Source: Saprospiraceae bacterium (GTDB lineage Bacteria; Bacteroidota; Bacteroidia; Chitinophagales; Saprospiraceae). Taken from it: a DNA stretch of 64,000 nt. Each line of letters opens with the position of its first letter. Position 1 is the stretch's first letter. Location: assembly GCA_016714085.1 (NCBI GenBank), contig JADJNW010000013.1:124001-188000 (forward strand), given 5' to 3'. Shown here piece by piece: positions 38,684 through 47,365 of this stretch. The notes under the pieces were generated by a model. The model searched no databases. It had not been told where the DNA came from and saw nothing but the letters and a program-made list of their open reading frames with translations. The position numbers were made by a program, and so were the translations under genes.

Positions 38684-39361
38684 ATGCGAATCGACATCAT
38701 ATCCGTTGTGCCGGAATTATTGGAAAGCCCTTTTCAGCATTCGATCCTGAAGCGCGCGCACGAGCGTGGTTTGCTGGAAGTAAATGTCCACAACCTCCGT
38801 GAATATGGACTCGGGAAGCACAAGCAATTGGATGATTATCAATTTGGCGGCGGCGCAGGCATGGTGCTGATGGCAGAACCCGTGGCAAATTGTATCGATG
38901 ATCTCAAAGCGCAGCGAACGTATGATGAAATTATTTATATGACGCCCGACGGAAAATTATTCGATCAAAAATTAGCTAATCGCCTGTCACTCAAGGAAAA
39001 TCTTATTATTCTTTGTGGGCATTACAAAGGTGTGGACGAGCGTATCCGGGAACAATACATTACGCTGGAAATTTCTATCGGCGATTATGTACTTTCAGGT
39101 GGAGAGCTGGCTGCCGCAGTTGTCGTGGATGCCATTGGCCGCTTGATTCCTGGGGTTTTGAATGATGAAACCTCGGCTTTGTTCGATTCTTTTCAGGATA
39201 ATTTACTGGCGCCTCCTGTCTATACGCGTCCGGCGGAATTTAGAGGACTGAAAGTGCCGGAAATACTGCTTTCTGGCAATTTTCCTGCGATCGAAGAATG
39301 GCGCTATGAGGAAGCTTTGAAACGTACACAGGAGCGAAGACCGGAGTTATTAGATGAATGA
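38684..39361 (+). CDS. trmD: tRNA (guanine-N1)-methyltransferase
   Basis: Methylates G37 next to the anticodon, preventing frameshifts; essential in most bacteria. The 225 residues carry the SPOUT knot: RIDIISVVPELLESPFQHSI, QFGGGAGMVLMAEP, LILCGHYKGVDERI, then IGDYVLSGGELAAAVVVDAI and the linker RPAEFRGLKVPEILLSG, ending in RTQERRPELL. The usual rplS and rimM neighbours are absent. Its stop codon lies in the first unit of a 16-bp tandem repeat. Confidence 0.96.
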   Translation: MRIDIISVVPELLESPFQHSILKRAHERGLLEVNVHNLREYGLGKHKQLDDYQFGGGAGMVLMAEPVANCIDDLKAQRTYDEIIYMTPDGKLFDQKLANRLSLKENLIILCGHYKGVDERIREQYITLEISIGDYVLSGGELAAAVVVDAIGRLIPGVLNDETSALFDSFQDNLLAPPVYTRPAEFRGLKVPEILLSGNFPAIEEWRYEEALKRTQERRPELLDE

Positions 39362-39405
39362 TTGAGTTATTGGATGATTGGGTTATTGAATGACTGAGTT
39401 ATTGA
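39358..39405. repeat. 16-bp tandem repeat starting at the trmD stop
   Basis: Three near-identical units ATGATTGAGTTATTGG, ATGATTGGGTTATTGA and ATGACTGAGTTATTGA. The last codons of trmD (GGAGTTATTAGATGA) resemble the unit, so the array appears to grow out of the gene end. Confidence 0.75.
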
Positions 39406-39491
39406 GAGATGTTTTTTAACTTTACTTTTCTTTATTATTACAATATTACAATCCTATTTTGTAAAATTGCCAAAGCAAAAGTCTATATCAA

Positions 39492-40349
39492 ATGGAATTC
39501 GTAATGCCTGATTTTGGTAGTGCTGCCGTGTGGATGAGCCTCTTGACGCTTACCTTCCTGGAGGTGGTACTCGGTATTGATAATATTATATTTATTTCAA
39601 TTGCCTCTAATAAATTACCTGAAGCCGAGCGCCCACGCGCGACGAACATTGGCTTGATCCTGGCAATGGTGCTGCGCATTGTGCTGTTATTTGGCGTATC
39701 GGTGCTGGTAGCGATGGAAGAACCCTGGTTTTATATTGGCAGCGAGGATTCCTTGATTCATGGCGGTTTCTCTGGGCAAAGCCTGATTTTAATTGCCGGA
39801 GGTTTATTTTTATTATATAAAAGTACGACCGAGATACATCATAAATTAGAGGGTTCACATCAAGATGAGGCAATGGAACAAGGGCGCGGCAAACATGCTA
39901 CCCTTACCAATGTAATAATACAAATCACGGTTATTAATATCGTATTTTCATTCGATTCTATTCTTACTGCGGTGGGCATGACCAATGGCTTGTACGGTGC
40001 GCTTGTTATTATGATTATTGCGGTTGTAATATCGGTATTAATTATGATGTTGTTTGCAGTGCCGGTCGGTAATTTTGTAAATAAACATCCGACTATTCAG
40101 ATGCTGGGCTTGGCATTCCTTATTCTTATTGGCTTCATGTTGATCGCAGAAGGCGCGCATTTAGCGGATTTCACGGTTGCGGATGCACACGTAGGTGCTG
40201 TTCCCAAGGGCTATCTTTATTTTGCTATCGCATTTTCTTTATTTGTAGAATTTTTAAATATGCGCCTGCGTCGTAAAATAACAACTAAGCCAGTGCAACT
40301 GCATGGAATAAAAGAAGAGGCAAAAGCAGAAGGCATTTTAGAAAAATGA
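39492..40349 (+). CDS. TerC-family integral membrane protein
   Basis: Membrane protein of 285 residues with about seven helices. TerC signatures are EVVLGIDNIIFISI near residue 22, the paired acidic ITVINIVFSFDSILTAVGM, and WRRLHMRL-like basic end (here FLNMRLRRKI). Relatives act in metal ion export or loading of secreted metalloproteins, and in tellurite resistance. No ter genes are nearby, so the general metal role is more likely. Converges with the glycosyltransferase gene. Confidence 0.92.
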   Translation: MEFVMPDFGSAAVWMSLLTLTFLEVVLGIDNIIFISIASNKLPEAERPRATNIGLILAMVLRIVLLFGVSVLVAMEEPWFYIGSEDSLIHGGFSGQSLILIAGGLFLLYKSTTEIHHKLEGSHQDEAMEQGRGKHATLTNVIIQITVINIVFSFDSILTAVGMTNGLYGALVIMIIAVVISVLIMMLFAVPVGNFVNKHPTIQMLGLAFLILIGFMLIAEGAHLADFTVADAHVGAVPKGYLYFAIAFSLFVEFLNMRLRRKITTKPVQLHGIKEEAKAEGILEK

Positions 40350-40386
40350 CTTTATTACATCTGAGAGGTTTAATTTTATAAAATTA

Positions 40387-42030
40387 TTACTTTTCTAATT
40401 GTACCAATACATAGTCTCTTTTTTCGTATTTAAATTCCATCAAAACCTTTGGTGGCAGGGGCAGACAGTCTTTTTCAATAAAATAATAAGCGCCGGGTAT
40501 AATAAAATAATTACGCTTGAGCGTCTCTTTACGAAGCCTGTTTAAATAATATACTGAAGTAAATGAAATGCGATTATCCGCATAAATATATAATGGTTTG
40601 TCGCCAACGATTTTGTAAAATTGCTCTGCCAAGACCCGGTCGCGCTGCGCGTCTGAGTCGTGTGCGCGTTGTGGAAGCACCGTCAAATCAAATAGAATTC
40701 TACCTATTGCAGTTGCAATAATTAAAATCGGCAATGTAAAATTGGGTCTTTTTATAAAATAATAAAAAATGATACTCAATATAATAAATGCTGCAATCGA
40801 AAGCGGTAGTAAATAATTTAAAAATTGAAAAGCAGGCACAAAATTCAATGCCAACGAGCCAATCGCTAACACGCCTATCATCACGCCGCTAATAATGCGA
40901 AAAGTTTTATTACGCCAGTTATTTAGTTCATGTCGATATTGCCAACAATACACCAAAATTATGATAAAAAAAGGATATAAAGGATAAATATAACGTTGCT
41001 TTGCGCCCGGCGAAGCCCAGTAAATCAGGATATTGGCGACTAACATAACCAATGAAAAAACGATAAATTCATTTTTTTGAATCGTTTTCCAAAAATCTTT
41101 ACGAATAGTAAATAATAATAGTAATGAACCGGGTAGGGTGTCTTTAATTAAATCCAGCGGAAATTGAAAAATATGCCCCAATAATGGCGCGAAGCCCTTG
41201 TCTATTACGGTTCGCTCGCTCGATTGCGTCCAAAGCGTTTCTAAATATTCATATAAGGAATTATATTGAGCATAAATGAGTAAATATCCACCGACAATTA
41301 TGATATAAATTCCGATACCGACAAAATGCGGCAGATGAAATAATCTTTTAAACTCTTTTTTATACAAAAACCAAGCCAAGAGCGAAAAGCCAATAAATAC
41401 AATGGATGAAAGCCCTTTGGTGAGTGTACCGATTGCGCCAAAAAAATAAACCCAGAGAAAAAGCTGATAAAATTGTCCTTTTTGATAATAATGAAAAATT
41501 GGTAAAATGCCAACCAATGTAATAAGCGTGTAAAATAAATCGATTTCACCAAGAGTAGCAAAAAAGAATAAAATGCCGCCGCTTATAGTAAATAATAAGG
41601 CTGAAAGCCAAGCCAATTGGGCATTTACATAGCGTTTCCCGTGAAAAAAAATTAATAACCCAATTCCGATTAATGATAATACCGTTGGCAATCGCTGCGC
41701 ATATTCCGAAAAATTATTAAATAATTTAGCAAAAACAAGCACAATCCAATTAAAAACAGGAGGCTTATTATAATAAAATTCACCTAATTGATAAGGAATC
41801 CACCAATTATTGCGCTCCGCCATTTCCATCGCTACCAGCGCCCGGCGCGGCTCTTCCAGGAATATAGGCTGAACGCCCAAATTGAGCAATAAGCCTGCGA
41901 TTAATAAAATCGAGCCTAACCAAAGAATGCGATTGAACGAATGTGGCGGGTTTTCAAAACCTGCCACATTTTTATTAATTGTACTCATTCCATTCGGATT
42001 TGGCCCGAAAATGAGAAAAGTTTTAAACAT
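40387..42030 (-). CDS. ArnT/GT39-like membrane glycosyltransferase
   Basis: Integral membrane glycosyltransferase of 547 residues with at least ten helices. The first periplasmic loop has PIFLEEPRRALVAMEMAERN and FYYNKPPVFNWIVL, the place of the catalytic acidic residue and conserved basic motif of GT-C enzymes of family 39 (PMT_2), which transfer sugars from polyprenyl carriers to lipid A or proteins. C-terminal periplasmic domain after residue 450. The acceptor is unknown. ATG 42030 is used; ATG 41988 is an alternative. The N-terminal codons between 41940 and 41970 are an imperfect palindrome, translated as NVAGFENPPH. Confidence 0.85.
   Translation of the reverse strand: MFKTFLIFGPNPNGMSTINKNVAGFENPPHSFNRILWLGSILLIAGLLLNLGVQPIFLEEPRRALVAMEMAERNNWWIPYQLGEFYYNKPPVFNWIVLVFAKLFNNFSEYAQRLPTVLSLIGIGLLIFFHGKRYVNAQLAWLSALLFTISGGILFFFATLGEIDLFYTLITLVGILPIFHYYQKGQFYQLFLWVYFFGAIGTLTKGLSSIVFIGFSLLAWFLYKKEFKRLFHLPHFVGIGIYIIIVGGYLLIYAQYNSLYEYLETLWTQSSERTVIDKGFAPLLGHIFQFPLDLIKDTLPGSLLLLFTIRKDFWKTIQKNEFIVFSLVMLVANILIYWASPGAKQRYIYPLYPFFIIILVYCWQYRHELNNWRNKTFRIISGVMIGVLAIGSLALNFVPAFQFLNYLLPLSIAAFIILSIIFYYFIKRPNFTLPILIIATAIGRILFDLTVLPQRAHDSDAQRDRVLAEQFYKIVGDKPLYIYADNRISFTSVYYLNRLRKETLKRNYFIIPGAYYFIEKDCLPLPPKVLMEFKYEKRDYVLVQLEK
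41940..41970. repeat. imperfect palindrome inside the glycosyltransferase gene
   Basis: AATGTGGCGGGTTTT and AAAACCTGCCACATT surround a single C, with one mismatch in 15 bp. Same TTTTCAAAA centre as 15850-15888 and the same TGTGGCG/TGCCACA arm and mismatch position as 27864-27892. Confidence 0.7.
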
Positions 42031-42108
42031 TTTCTAAAGTTTGTCCATTCGTCCGGGCAGGTAGGGAAAAATCCTTACTTTTGACCTTGCAACCAAATAG
42101 ATAAAATC

Positions 42109-42510
42109 ATGACGCCAATTGATAAAAACAAGGATATTGCGCTGCTGGTGCTGCGTGTGGTTTTAGGGGCATTTATGATTTACGGGCATGGCTGGCCAAA
42201 ATTAATGCGTCTTTTTGGAGGGGAAGAAATCCAGTTTATGAATTTCCTGGGATTGGGATCAACCGTTTCGCTTGTTTTGGCGGTCTTCGCGGAGGTGGTT
42301 TGTGCTTTGCTGGTGATGGCCGGTGCGTTTACTCGGCTTGCTACGATTCCGCTGATTTTTACAATGGGCATTGCCGCTTTTGTTTCCAATGCAGGCGGGC
42401 CTTTTTCTGCGATGGAAAAAGCGCTTCTTTTTATGGTTGGATTCATTGCCATTGCAATTGCCGGAGCAGGCTGGTATTCGGTAGATGCGAGATTCAGAAA
42501 TAAGATTTGA
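42109..42510 (+). CDS. DoxX-family membrane protein
   Basis: Four-helix membrane protein of 133 residues. LLVLRVVLGAFMIYGHGWPKL and the later ELVCALLVMAGAFTRLAT-type stretch (here EVVCALLVMAGAFTRLATI) are DoxX signatures. Members are linked to quinone or thiosulfate oxidation, or oxidative stress, but function is mostly unknown. It lies 15 bases before apbE, so the two probably form an operon related to membrane redox chemistry. Confidence 0.88.
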   Translation: MTPIDKNKDIALLVLRVVLGAFMIYGHGWPKLMRLFGGEEIQFMNFLGLGSTVSLVLAVFAEVVCALLVMAGAFTRLATIPLIFTMGIAAFVSNAGGPFSAMEKALLFMVGFIAIAIAGAGWYSVDARFRNKI

Positions 42511-42525
42511 AATCGAGAATTTGAA

Positions 42526-43557
42526 ATGAAAAACCAATTTTTCCTTGGGATTCTGTTGATATTAGGCTTTTGGGCTTGTAAAAATGAGCCAAAGCAAGCG
42601 TTGTTGCCCTACATTGCATTGGAAGGACAAACGATGGGGACATATTACAAAATTACCTATGGTGATAGCCTGGAACGCAATTTGCAAGAGGAAGTAGAAC
42701 GCTTGTTAACTGAAATAAATAACGAGGTTTCGACTTATATCCCGACTTCGACTATTTCACAGTTTAACCAGTCAGAAAAAGGGATTGATATAGCTGATAA
42801 AATCCATTTTCTGGGCAATTTTTTAAAGGCGAAGGAAGTTTGTGAAAAATCGGGCGGTGCGTTTGATCCGACGGTGATGCCACTTGTGAACTATTGGGGC
42901 TTCGGGTATACCGAGAAACTGCCTGTTACTCAAGTAGATAGCGTGAAAATTGATTCTTTAATGCAATTTGTTGGGATTGATAAGCTTGATTTAAATAAAA
43001 AATTCCTGGAAAAGACAAAACCCGGCGTACAGCTTGATTTTAGTGGCATTGCTACTGGTTATGCGATTGACACATTGGGGGGATTGCTGGAGGAAAAAGG
43101 CATCAAAAATTATTTGGTGGACATCGGCGGAGAGCAGCGTGCGCGTGGCGTGAATGCTCGTGGAACGATCTGGAATATTGGTATCAATGTACCTAAAGAG
43201 GGTACACCAAAAACAGAAATACAAGCAACAGTTGAATTAAAAAATTGGACGATCTCTACTTCTGGTAATTATCGCAATTTCTATGATGTGAAGGGCGTTA
43301 AATACAGCCATACTATCAATCCCAGAATCGGTTTTCCAGAACGCAATACCCTGCTGAGCGCTTCGGTTTTTTCTGAAGATTGTATTACTGCCGATGCCTG
43401 GGCTACGGCGTTCATGGTTATGGGTCTGGATAAAGCCTTTGAATTGGCGACGCAACTCTCTGAAATTGAGGCATATTTCATCTATGGCACACCTGATGGC
43501 GGCATGAACGTCAAATATACGTCTGAGTTAAAATCTTTATTTGAAAAGGAGAAATAA
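42526..43557 (+). CDS. apbE: FAD:protein FMN transferase (lipoprotein)
   Basis: Attaches FMN covalently to Thr of membrane flavoproteins such as NqrB, NqrC or RnfG in the periplasm. The 343-residue protein has a lipoprotein signal (LGILLILGFWAC), then EGQTMGTYYKITYG, EVSTYIPTSTISQFN, the Gly-rich DFSGIATGYAIDTLGGLL, NYLVDIGGEQRARG, and KYSHTINPRIGFP, EDCITADAWATAFMVMG near the end, all family motifs including the Mg-binding acidic residues. Second gene of a doxX-apbE unit. Confidence 0.95.
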   Translation: MKNQFFLGILLILGFWACKNEPKQALLPYIALEGQTMGTYYKITYGDSLERNLQEEVERLLTEINNEVSTYIPTSTISQFNQSEKGIDIADKIHFLGNFLKAKEVCEKSGGAFDPTVMPLVNYWGFGYTEKLPVTQVDSVKIDSLMQFVGIDKLDLNKKFLEKTKPGVQLDFSGIATGYAIDTLGGLLEEKGIKNYLVDIGGEQRARGVNARGTIWNIGINVPKEGTPKTEIQATVELKNWTISTSGNYRNFYDVKGVKYSHTINPRIGFPERNTLLSASVFSEDCITADAWATAFMVMGLDKAFELATQLSEIEAYFIYGTPDGGMNVKYTSELKSLFEKEK

Positions 43558-43609
43558 ATAAAAAAAAAATCTTTAACACCAAAAACCATAAAACTATAAC
43601 ACCATAAAA

Positions 43610-44434
43610 ATGGATATTAAACTTGACCGCGATCTTTGTTTTATGGACTTGGAAGCCACCGGGCTGAACGTAATCCGCGACCGTATTTTGCAGATCGGGA
43701 TTATCAAATATTTTGCTGATGGACGTGAGCCGGAGGAATTGAATATGATTATCAATCCTGGGATTCCGATTTCTGAAGAGGCGATGCAGGTACATGGAAT
43801 CCTGCCGAAAGACGTGGCCAATAAGCCTACTTTTCAACAAGTGGCGCAGAAAATCTTTGATTTTATTGGCAATGCTGATATTGCGGGCTATAATTCCAAT
43901 CGTTTCGACGTGCCTATGTTGATGGAAGAATTTGCGCGAGTGGGGATCGAATTTGATATGAGTCGCCGTCGTGCGATTGATATTCAACGGATTTTTTATA
44001 AAATGGAACCGCGCACACTCAAGGCGGCGCTCAAGTTTTACTGCGATCAGGATATGGAAGATGCTCACGATGCAATGGCCGATGTGCGTGCTACGGTGGA
44101 AGTGTTCAAAGGGCAATTGGAACGCTATAAAGGAGTGGATTATTTAGATGAGGATGGCAATGTGCAAAAAGCGCCAATCAAGAAAAATATTCAGGAATTA
44201 CACGAATTTACGAATGACCAGCGCTTTGTAGATGCAACTCAAAAATTGCGTTATGATCATAATGGTGTAATTATTTTTAATTTTGGTAAATATAATAATC
44301 AACCGGCCGCGGAAGTATTATCACGCGATAAGCAATATTATAATTGGATTTTAAATAAAGAATTTTCCACTCAAGTGAAGCAAATTGTTAAGAAGATTGT
44401 GAAAGACTATGAGAAACAGCAGCGGAATGGGTAA
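43610..44434 (+). CDS. DEDDh 3'-5' exonuclease (PolC/DnaQ-like)
   Basis: Exonuclease of 274 residues in the DnaQ family. The DEDDh residues lie in FMDLEATGLNVIRDRILQIG (ExoI), NSNRFDVPMLMEEF (ExoII) and DAHDAMADVRATVEVF (ExoIII, with the His of the HxAxxD motif). The last 80 residues (FGKYNNQPAAEVLSRD) form a further small domain seen in Bacteroidota homologues. It may proofread or trim RNA/DNA ends. A repeat tract follows directly, starting at its last codons. Confidence 0.9.
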   Translation: MDIKLDRDLCFMDLEATGLNVIRDRILQIGIIKYFADGREPEELNMIINPGIPISEEAMQVHGILPKDVANKPTFQQVAQKIFDFIGNADIAGYNSNRFDVPMLMEEFARVGIEFDMSRRRAIDIQRIFYKMEPRTLKAALKFYCDQDMEDAHDAMADVRATVEVFKGQLERYKGVDYLDEDGNVQKAPIKKNIQELHEFTNDQRFVDATQKLRYDHNGVIIFNFGKYNNQPAAEVLSRDKQYYNWILNKEFSTQVKQIVKKIVKDYEKQQRNG

Positions 44435-44439
44435 GAAAT

Positions 44440-44485
44440 GGAATAATGGAATAATGGAATGTTGGAATGATGGAATGTTGGAATT
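44440..44485. repeat. short tandem repeat before the MbnP-like gene
   Basis: About five units of 8-9 bp with the form TGGAATRWT (TGGAATAAT, TGGAATGTT, TGGAATGAT). The last codons of the exonuclease (CGGAATGGG) resemble the unit. It lies within 12 bases of the next start. Confidence 0.7.
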
Positions 44486-44495
44486 TGGTGTTATC

Positions 44496-45371
44496 ATGCG
44501 ATGGTACAATTCTTTTAAATCCCCTCATCCCCTCATCTTATGCTTGCTTCTTGTGATAAACATTACGTCCTGCTACGAACCCAAAGAAGGCTGCCTGGAC
44601 ATCAATGCCACCAATTTTGCAGTAGATGCAGATAACGAATGTAATAATTGCTGCGAATATCCGATTTTAAAACTCGCATTTTTACATAAACTAAATAATA
44701 ATAGTGAAAATAATTTAAATTATAATGATTCTATTTACATAGATGGAGCGGGTAATAGCTTTCGTATCAAGAATATTCAGTTTTTTATATCCAATGTGCG
44801 CTTGGTAAGGCCGGACGGCACGGAAGTATATCCTTCGGATGCGCTTGAAGTGGAAATCTCCGAATCCGGTACAAAAAAAGATACGATTCTTGCAAATAAT
44901 TTTGCCATCGTGAGCCGCAATATTTTCAATGCTTCTGCAATAGGTACTTTTGCTAATGGAGGCAATTTTTCAAAAATACGTTTCACGCTGGGTTTGAGCG
45001 ATTTATCCAATCAAGTTATTCCTACTTCATTGCCTGCCGGGCATCCGCTGCGCACAACGGGAATGTATGTGAATGCTGACTCTGGCTATGTTTTTAATAG
45101 TCTGGAATGGTTCAATGGCGCGAGCGATAGGACAACGACCTTACTGAAAATTGCTACAGAACCTTATTTGAGGGAAGTTGAATTGACGCTAATGCCGCCT
45201 GAAGTCAGTATTATTGAGGGTTTTGATATTCGCGTCACGCTTCGGATCAATTATTTGACCTGGTTTTCTGATGTCAATTTAAAAAGCGACGCTCCCGCAA
45301 CGCTGGCGACAAAATTTGTCAAGAATGCGGCAAACTCCATTTCTGTTATTTCCGTTTTACCAGAAGAATAG
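44496..45371 (+). CDS. MbnP-like lipoprotein, first copy
   Basis: Exported lipoprotein of 291 residues with signal LILCLLLVINITSC. The body follows the MbnP layout: NSFRIKNIQFFISNVRLV, then a modified MYVNADSGYVFNSLEWF, and a C-terminal beta-rich end. MbnP proteins bind copper and carry a tryptophan oxidised by the di-heme enzyme MbnH. Here the usual W-S-W motif is replaced by NADS, with a Trp a few residues later, and the N-terminus adds a Cys-rich CLDINATNFAVDADNECNNC segment. So this copy may have a different role. First of three genes in an mbnP-mbnP-mbnH-like unit. Confidence 0.65.
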   Translation: MRWYNSFKSPHPLILCLLLVINITSCYEPKEGCLDINATNFAVDADNECNNCCEYPILKLAFLHKLNNNSENNLNYNDSIYIDGAGNSFRIKNIQFFISNVRLVRPDGTEVYPSDALEVEISESGTKKDTILANNFAIVSRNIFNASAIGTFANGGNFSKIRFTLGLSDLSNQVIPTSLPAGHPLRTTGMYVNADSGYVFNSLEWFNGASDRTTTLLKIATEPYLREVELTLMPPEVSIIEGFDIRVTLRINYLTWFSDVNLKSDAPATLATKFVKNAANSISVISVLPEE

Positions 45372-45431
45372 TAACTTTTGTCACTGATTTTTAATTATCA
45401 GCGCTCTATTTTTGCTAAAAATAAAATTCCG

Positions 45432-46199
45432 ATGAAAAAATATTTCCTGTTTATTATATTAAGTAGTCTGTTATTAATGTCGGTTGATTGTGAGAGAGAA
45501 GAACCGTCGCTGGAGCAAACAGGCACATTAGAGCTTAATTTTAAAGGCAGTTTTGGCGATGAGTTCTTGATGATGTATGCTAAAGATTATGCATATGAAG
45601 CGGGCATGAAAGTAAAATTTCAGTTATTTAGATTTTATTTATCTGATATAAGTGTAGCCAGATCTACTTTTGAATACAATACAATAATTAGTGATGTTGA
45701 AATTGTTGATTTTAAGGACATTCAGTCAGATGCTGCGGCGCAGAATGGTTTCACAGTTCGGATTAAAAATGTCCCAATTGGAAATTATATTGGATTAAAT
45801 ATGGGGCTTGGCGTTTCACCAAAGTTAAATAAGACGCAACCCGGTGATTATAGTTCTTCCCATCCTTTGAGTGGCAATTATTGGTCTTGGGCTTTGGGAT
45901 ATGTCTTTACTAAAATCGAAGGAAATGCCGACGTGGACGGCGATGGACAATTGACAGATAAGCTTACTTTTCACGTAGGTGGCGATTCTTATTATCGAAA
46001 TAAAGAATTTTCTAAATCATTTAGTATAAAAGAAGGCGAAACGACGCGCCTTGATTTTGAAGTAGATTTACAACGTGTGCTAGTGGCTGCGCCTGGCGAC
46101 TTTCTTGATTTCCGTAAGGTGACAATTGACCATACCAATAATGTAGAAGTGGCAACCTTTATCAGCGATAATTTAAAGGAAGCGATTGAGATAAAATAG
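45432..46199 (+). CDS. MbnP-family protein with W-x-W motif
   Basis: Exported protein of 255 residues with signal sequence MKKYFLFIILSSLLLMSVDC (lipoprotein-like Cys). The layout is typical MbnP: LELNFKGSFGDEFLMM, VKFQLFRFYLSDISV, then NYWSWALGYVFTKIEGNADV and KLTFHVGGDSYYRN. The WSW pair is the place where a Trp is oxidised to kynurenine in characterised MbnP, giving a copper site. The gene directly precedes a MauG/MbnH-type di-heme enzyme by three bases, the classic partner. This suggests a periplasmic copper-binding system outside any methanobactin cluster. Confidence 0.85.
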   Translation: MKKYFLFIILSSLLLMSVDCEREEPSLEQTGTLELNFKGSFGDEFLMMYAKDYAYEAGMKVKFQLFRFYLSDISVARSTFEYNTIISDVEIVDFKDIQSDAAAQNGFTVRIKNVPIGNYIGLNMGLGVSPKLNKTQPGDYSSSHPLSGNYWSWALGYVFTKIEGNADVDGDGQLTDKLTFHVGGDSYYRNKEFSKSFSIKEGETTRLDFEVDLQRVLVAAPGDFLDFRKVTIDHTNNVEVATFISDNLKEAIEIK

Positions 46200-46202
46200 C
46201 CT

Positions 46203-47301
46203 ATGTGGCGCTTGATTTTTGTAGCGATAGGTTTTACCTTGATTTTGTTGGTGCTCACCAATTGTGCTCATCAGCATGAGAGTAGCCTTACGCATATTCC
46301 GTACCAGCCCACAACCATTGATCCTCCAGTACTTTCGGGCGTTCCCGCTATGCAAATTCCAGCCGATAATCCTTTAACCGAAGAAGGCATCGCACTGGGG
46401 CGAAGGTTATTTTACGATCCAATTCTTATCCAAAGATAGTACGATTTCTTGTGGCACTTGCCATCAGCAAGCACGCGGTTTCACAGATGGAAAAGCGCTC
46501 AGCAATGGTTTTGAAAATAGAGTAAGCAAGCGCAGCGCCATGTCTTTGGCAAATGTGGGCTTTCACAGTCAAGGCTTATTCTGGGATGGGCGGGTTGCTA
46601 CGCTCGAAGCACAAGCCATTCATCCTGTGCAAGATACACTTGAAATGAATCTGGAATGGGTTATTGCAGAAGATCGCTTGCGTCACCATTCGGAGTATCC
46701 GATTTTATTTAGAAAAGCATTTGGGATTGAGCGTAAAGAACAGATTACGAAGGATTTAGCCATTAAAGCTTTGGCACAATTTGAGCGAATGCTTGTTAGC
46801 CAAGATTCAAAATTTGATCGATTCAAACGCGGCGAAGTCGAGTTGACAGCAGCGGAGGCACGAGGATTTACTATATTTTTTGACACTTCCGCGGTCTTAC
46901 CGCATTCAGAATGTGCGCATTGTCATATTGATCCATTGTTTTCGACTTTGGAATATTTGAACAACGGTATCCAGGAAGTGCAAGGATTAAACGATTTTCC
47001 CGACAAGGGTAGGGGAGCGGTGACTTCGAATCGCTACGAAAACGGCACGTTCAAAGTGCCAACCTTGCGCAATATCGCGCAAACCGCGCCGTATATGCAC
47101 GATGGGCGTTTCAAAACATTGGATGAAGTGCTCGATCATTATATTTCCGGTGGTCATTTTGCTGAAAACCTCAATCCCAATGTGCGGAAACTCCATTTCA
47201 GCGAGCGTGACAAACAAGATTTAATCGCATTTTTGAATACCTTGACGGATAGCGTGTTTTTGCAAAATCCAGCGTTTGGAAATCCGTTTTATCAGCAATA
47301 A
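46203..47301 (+). CDS. MauG/MbnH-type di-heme cytochrome c peroxidase, frame broken
   Basis: Periplasmic di-heme enzyme of about 365 residues after correction. N-terminal membrane or lipoprotein signal (FTLILLVLTNC). The frame shifts near 46430; the correct reading joins RRLFYDPIL to SKDSTISCGTCHQQARGFT, giving the first heme motif CGTCH. The second is CAHCH in HSECAHCHIDPLFST, and later FKVPTLRNIAQTAPYMHDGR is family typical. MbnH uses hydrogen peroxide to oxidise a Trp in MbnP; other members reduce peroxide. Position after an MbnP gene supports the first role. Confidence 0.9.
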
Positions 47302-47365
47302 TAATCTTTTGTTTGTATTAGAAATCCTCAGAAAAAGAGACCTTTGCGCCAGCAAAAACAATTAT

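Noticed and set aside
40370..40387. TAATTTTATAAAATTA palindrome between terC and the glycosyltransferase
   Set aside because: Short, AT-only and without GC stem; expected by chance in such DNA.
43511..44116. 201-residue open frame opposite the exonuclease
   Set aside because: Antisense shadow; the plus strand has all DEDDh motifs.
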